Source: JBBDSU01 sp040904825
Lineage (GTDB): Bacteria; Actinomycetota; Nitriliruptoria; Nitriliruptorales; Nitriliruptoraceae
Reading direction: 5' to 3'
DNA: 35,795 bases
NCBI GenBank assembly: GCA_040904825.1
Contig: JBBDSU010000043.1
Span: 1-35,795 of the forward strand
Below are positions 33,294 through 35,795 of this stretch, piece by piece. Below the pieces are notes generated by a model that saw nothing but the letters and a program-made list of their open reading frames with translations, had not been told where the DNA came from and ran no database searches. Positions within the stretch are counted from its first letter, which is position 1; the number at the start of each line of letters is the position of its first letter. The position numbers and the translations under genes are program-made.

Positions 33294-33946
33294 GCCGCTG
33301 CGTGGTGGACAACCGGGAGACTCGCAACTGATGACGCGAAGGGTTCCAGGCCCGTGACCACGCGCCGATACTCCAGCCCCAGCCGTTCGGCGGCCTGCTG
33401 ACCCGCCTGGCGAAGCCCCGGATCATCGGCCTGTGCGAGGTGGAGCGCCAAGCGATAATTGCCGAAGTAGGCATCGCGGAGCTCGGGATGACGATCTAGT
33501 CCGAGCGATGCCACAACGAGTCGGTCGAAATTGCGGACGAGATAGTCGGTCAGAAAGAACGTCCCGGGTTCAGCATCGTGGAAGTCCATGAACTGTTGAT
33601 GGCCTGCGAACAGTTCATAGCAGTGCGCTCCTGGCAGGAGATCAACACCCTCTGCGTGGCACAGGTCCGCCAGTGCACCTTTGGTTCCACAATCGGCGTA
33701 GCCAACCAAGATTCGCGCCTCTGGGTGAGACGATCGAACGTCGATGATGACCTCGGCGACAGCTGTCGGGATGCGATCCGGACGGTTATGAAGGACGGCA
33801 GGCAAGCCAATGATCCGCACATCGACCAGCCCTTGGAGCGCGAGAACATCAGCCATTTCACGACCGATGGCACCACAGGCGATCACCGTGAGCGACGGAC
33901 GGCGTCGAACGCCTGTCGCGCCGCCCGTCCCTGCTCGCAGCCTCAT
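33290..33946 (-). CDS. DUF1638 family protein of the corrinoid operon
   Basis: A 218-residue soluble protein of the DUF1638 family. Conserved-looking positions are C24 in TVIACGAIGRE, the YADCGTKG block (C86), LCHAEG (C96, H97) and the striking PGAHCYELFAG (H108, C109, E111). Several Cys, His and Glu residues in short conserved blocks suggest metal or cofactor binding, which is inference. Family members occur beside corrinoid methyltransferase genes in archaea and bacteria, but I know of no assigned activity. The ATG at 33946 overlaps the corrinoid protein stop (ATGA), and its own stop overlaps the next gene (GTGA). Placement directly after the corrinoid carrier suggests it handles the corrinoid or its methyl group. 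Confidence 0.87.
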   Translation of the reverse strand: MRLRAGTGGATGVRRRPSLTVIACGAIGREMADVLALQGLVDVRIIGLPAVLHNRPDRIPTAVAEVIIDVRSSHPEARILVGYADCGTKGALADLCHAEGVDLLPGAHCYELFAGHQQFMDFHDAEPGTFFLTDYLVRNFDRLVVASLGLDRHPELRDAYFGNYRLALHLAQADDPGLRQAGQQAAERLGLEYRRVVTGLEPFASSVASLPVVHHAAA

Positions 33947-34635
33947 GCGGCTGCAGTCTTGCGCTCAAGGACAAGCCTTGTCGCCATTTCGGCAGCGACT
34001 GCGGCGTCACGACAGTAGGCGTCGGCACCGATGGCTTCTCCAAATTCCTCGTTGAGTGGCGCCCCTCCGACGAGCACGATGTAGTCGTCGCGGTAGCCCT
34101 TGTCCTTCATCGTGTCGATGACGACTTTCATGTACGGCATCGTTGTCGTCAGCAGTGCCGACATGCCAAGAATGTCTGGACGGTGTTGGTCGAGGGCCGC
34201 CAGATACTCGTCAACGTCGGTGTTGATGCCGATGTCGACGACATCGAACCCTGCACCCTCCAGCATCATGGCAACGAGGTTCTTGCCGATGTCGTGGATG
34301 TCGCCCTTGACAGTCCCGATCACGACCTTGCCAATCGGCTCAGCCCCGGTTTCCGCAAGGTGGGGCCGCAACAACTCCATGCCCGCCTTCATGGCGTTGG
34401 CGGCGAGCAGCACCTCCGGGACAAACAGCACACCATCGCGAAAGTCGACGCCGACAACGCGCATGCCTTCGACCAGCGCCTGGTCAAGCACGCGCTGTGC
34501 ATCCCATCCACGATCGATGAGGATCCCCGTCGCTTCTGCGATCTCCTCAGCTAGCCCGTCGTACAGGTCTTCGTGCATCTGACCAACGAGTTCCTCATCG
34601 GTCAGTGTGCTGAGATCCAGTTCGTCGTCGGCCAT
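33943..34635 (-). CDS. Corrinoid protein (MtgC/MttC-like, B12-binding)
   Basis: A 230-residue methyl-carrier protein. The N-terminal helical cap (about 12-95) includes FVPEVLLAANAMKAGMELL. The Rossmann-like B12 domain carries the cobalt-ligand motif GDIHDIGKN (D112-x-H114-x-x-G117), then GMSALLTTTMPYMK and VLVGGAPLN, which hold the corrinoid tail. It would accept a methyl group from the MttB-family enzyme and hand it to the methyl-THF transferase. Two Met codons are close; the ATG at 34635 has GAAGGG about 9 nt upstream, whereas that site touches the ATG at 34644, so I prefer 34635. It is the first gene of the operon, divergent from a LysR regulator. A perfect hairpin lies just before the ribosome-binding site. 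Confidence 0.94.
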   Translation of the reverse strand: MADDELDLSTLTDEELVGQMHEDLYDGLAEEIAEATGILIDRGWDAQRVLDQALVEGMRVVGVDFRDGVLFVPEVLLAANAMKAGMELLRPHLAETGAEPIGKVVIGTVKGDIHDIGKNLVAMMLEGAGFDVVDIGINTDVDEYLAALDQHRPDILGMSALLTTTMPYMKVVIDTMKDKGYRDDYIVLVGGAPLNEEFGEAIGADAYCRDAAVAAEMATRLVLERKTAAA

Positions 34636-34650
34636 CGATGCCATCCCTTC

Positions 34651-34668
34651 GCATGTGGATTCACATGC
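34651..34668. promoter_or_regulatory. Perfect 18-bp dyad next to the corrinoid operon ribosome-binding site
   Basis: GCATGTG, 4-nt spacer GATT, CACATGC: 7-bp perfect arms. In the operon's mRNA it would form a hairpin whose 3' side ends 1-2 nt before the GAAGGG ribosome-binding site of the first gene. It could be an operator, a translation-control hairpin or a transcript-end stabiliser. Confidence 0.5.
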
Positions 34669-34777
34669 CGATCGCCAACTTCAAGGCCGAGGCCACCGCT
34701 TGGCGTCTCACCAGCTCGCTGCTCCCGGCCTCTTCACCCGTGACCAATGCGATCAATCCGCCGTACCCGGCACAAAG

Positions 34778-34808
34778 CAATCTACGATTGATAGTCCATG
34801 CGGTCCAA
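34778..34808 (-). promoter_or_regulatory. Candidate sigma-70 promoter of the corrinoid operon with overlapping dyad
   Basis: On the minus strand, TTGGAC (34803-34808) and TAGATT (34779-34784) are separated by 18 bp, giving a start near 34772 and a leader of about 137 nt. A dyad CAATC TAC GATTG (34778-34790) covers the -10 element and may be a repressor or activator site. I found no cobalamin riboswitch box in the leader. Confidence 0.35.
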
Positions 34809-34826
34809 TACTTTCTGGGCAATGTT

Positions 34827-34845
34827 TCATGCTTATAATGCATGA
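34827..34845 (+). promoter_or_regulatory. LysR-type operator with embedded TATAAT
   Basis: TCATGC, 7-nt spacer TTATAAT, GCATGA: perfect 6-bp arms that include a T-N11-A core (T34830, A34842), the usual LysR-family site. The spacer holds a perfect -10 hexamer TATAAT (34834-34839) in the lysR direction, placing a start near 34846 and implying autoregulation. The -35 is weak (TTTCTG at 34812). Confidence 0.5.
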
Positions 34846-34888
34846 TTGGGATGTGCGACGATTGTGTTGCTTGAGCGATTGGAGACCT

Positions 34889-35795
34889 ATGCGTGCGCCC
34901 ATCGATACCGACTTGCTGGCGTCCTTCGTCGCTGTCGCAGAAGAACGGCACTTTCGACGCGGCGCCGAACGGTTGCACGTCGCTCAACCCGTGGTCAGTC
35001 GTCGCATCCAACGGCTCGAACAGGCCATCGGCGTCGCACTCATCGAGCGAACCACCCGCCATGTCGCATTGACCGACGCTGGATCTATTTTTCTCGACGA
35101 CGCCAGGCGCCTGCTGCACGACATCGAGCTCGCCTTCGCGCGGGCTCGACGCGTCGACCAAGGGATTCTCGGCAGCTTGACCATCGGGTTCGTCGAGTCC
35201 GCTGCTTTTGAGCTGTTGGCTCCCCTGCTTCGGGAGTTGGCCTCTCGAGTCCCCGATGTCACCCTTGAGCTGCGAGAACTTTCCACGGAACAACAGCTCG
35301 CGGACCTGCACGCAGATGTCGACGTTGCCATCGTCCGCGAACTCGGCCGGCATGACCTGGAGGACGAAGGGCTCGAAAGCCTCCCGCTTCTCGAAGAGCA
35401 ATTGCACGTCGCCCTGCCCAGCTCTCATCGGCTCGCAGATCGCGACGAATTAGCACTGTCGGAACTCGCCGATCTGCCTTTCGTGCTGTTCCCACGCCCG
35501 CCCGTTCCACGGCTCCACGACCACCTGCTGGCTGTGTGCGCAACAGCAGGCCTGCACCCCACCATCGTGGCGCACGCTTCGCAGTACCCGACGATGCTCG
35601 CAATGGTCGCGGCCGCGCAAGGAATCGCACTCGTGCCCGCGTGCGCACGGGCGATCCGACCAGCTGACGTCCGCCTCGTGCCCGTCTCTGACGCGGGCGC
35701 CACGACCAGCCTGTCCCTGGCCTGGCGAGGTCCAGGCACCCCGGCGCTCGAAACTTTCGTCGATGCAGCCCTGACACTGGCTGGTCGCACTCCGT
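34889..35795 (+). CDS. LysR-family transcriptional regulator, 3' end beyond the window
   Basis: A regulator of at least 302 residues that runs off the window without a stop. The N-terminal winged helix is standard: LLASFVAVAEERHFRRGAER, then LHVAQPVVSRRIQRLEQAIG and LIERTTRHVALTDAG. The effector domain starts near residue 90 (GSLTIGFVESAAFELLAPLL) and includes VDVAIVRELGR and a typical MLAMVAAAQGIALVPA segment near the end, so nearly all of the protein is present. The ATG at 34889 has GGAG 4 nt upstream. It is divergent from the corrinoid methyltransferase operon, 253 bp away, with a LysR-type operator between, so that operon is its likely target and the methylated amine or a breakdown product its likely effector; both are inferences. 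Confidence 0.9.
   Translation, partial: MRAPIDTDLLASFVAVAEERHFRRGAERLHVAQPVVSRRIQRLEQAIGVALIERTTRHVALTDAGSIFLDDARRLLHDIELAFARARRVDQGILGSLTIGFVESAAFELLAPLLRELASRVPDVTLELRELSTEQQLADLHADVDVAIVRELGRHDLEDEGLESLPLLEEQLHVALPSSHRLADRDELALSELADLPFVLFPRPPVPRLHDHLLAVCATAGLHPTIVAHASQYPTMLAMVAAAQGIALVPACARAIRPADVRLVPVSDAGATTSLSLAWRGPGTPALETFVDAALTLAGRTP

Noticed and set aside
34636..34772. Possible cobalamin riboswitch ahead of the corrinoid operon
   Set aside because: The leader is only about 137 nt and I see no B12-box-like sequence; only a simple hairpin is evident.
34661..35428. Minus-strand open frame across the LysR gene
   Set aside because: The plus strand encodes a complete LysR HTH and effector domain over the same bases; the minus frame shows no family features.
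1..35795. CRISPR arrays, insertion sequences or phage genes
   Set aside because: No regularly spaced repeats, transposase, integrase or phage proteins were seen; the only long direct repeat is the 55-bp pair at gap 1.

Overview
This is G+C-rich DNA with dense, often overlapping genes and frequent GTG/TTG starts. Several families point to Actinobacteria: DUF3151, the SCO1664 / DUF3090 / MSMEG_4193-type phosphatase trio, and the deoC plus two-aldehyde-dehydrogenase unit. A dnaG-rpoD pair joined by a 1-nt stop/start overlap would fit Acidimicrobiia or a related deep lineage, but that placement is inference. Two 100-N runs show a draft or metagenome scaffold. The first run is flanked on both sides by the same 55 bp, so it is probably an assembly artefact rather than missing DNA.

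Layout. 1-53: 3' part of tRNA-Asn. 82-2103: an MDR oxidoreductase and a divergent HTH protein with a LAGLIDADG-like region. 2252-5193: rpoD and dnaG. 5342-9270: DUF3151, an M61 peptidase, a dienelactone-hydrolase-like enzyme and a small membrane protein. 9260-10672: glyS. 10803-15164: a thioesterase, then deoC, an aldehyde dehydrogenase and a catalytically empty aldehyde-dehydrogenase-like protein (deoxyribose-phosphate breakdown). 15355-19077: two half-transporters forming a heterodimeric ABC exporter with one degenerate ATP site. 19117-21747: an EamA permease divergent from a MocR regulator. 21780-24943: uppS, recO and a membrane-protein pair split by the second gap. 25032-28252: a GT4 glycosyltransferase overlapping the SCO1664/DUF3090/phosphatase trio.

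28280-34635 is the most distinctive region. It is a six-gene, tightly overlapping operon in the order corrinoid protein, DUF1638 protein, 'virulence factor' domain protein, methyl-tetrahydrofolate:corrinoid methyltransferase, Fe-S/ASKHA corrinoid activase, and an MttB-superfamily methyltransferase with no in-frame amber codon. Together these are the parts of a system that would take a methyl group from a methylated (probably quaternary) amine, pass it to a corrinoid protein, then to tetrahydrofolate, with an activase to rescue oxidised cobalt. The DUF1638 and virulence-factor proteins are locked into the operon by overlaps and have no assigned role that I know of. A divergent LysR regulator (34889 to the window end) and several dyads in the 253-bp intergenic region are the likely control.

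The housekeeping genes recO-uppS, glyS and dnaG-rpoD, which lie close together in many Actinobacteria, are all present on the minus strand but separated by metabolic and transport genes.
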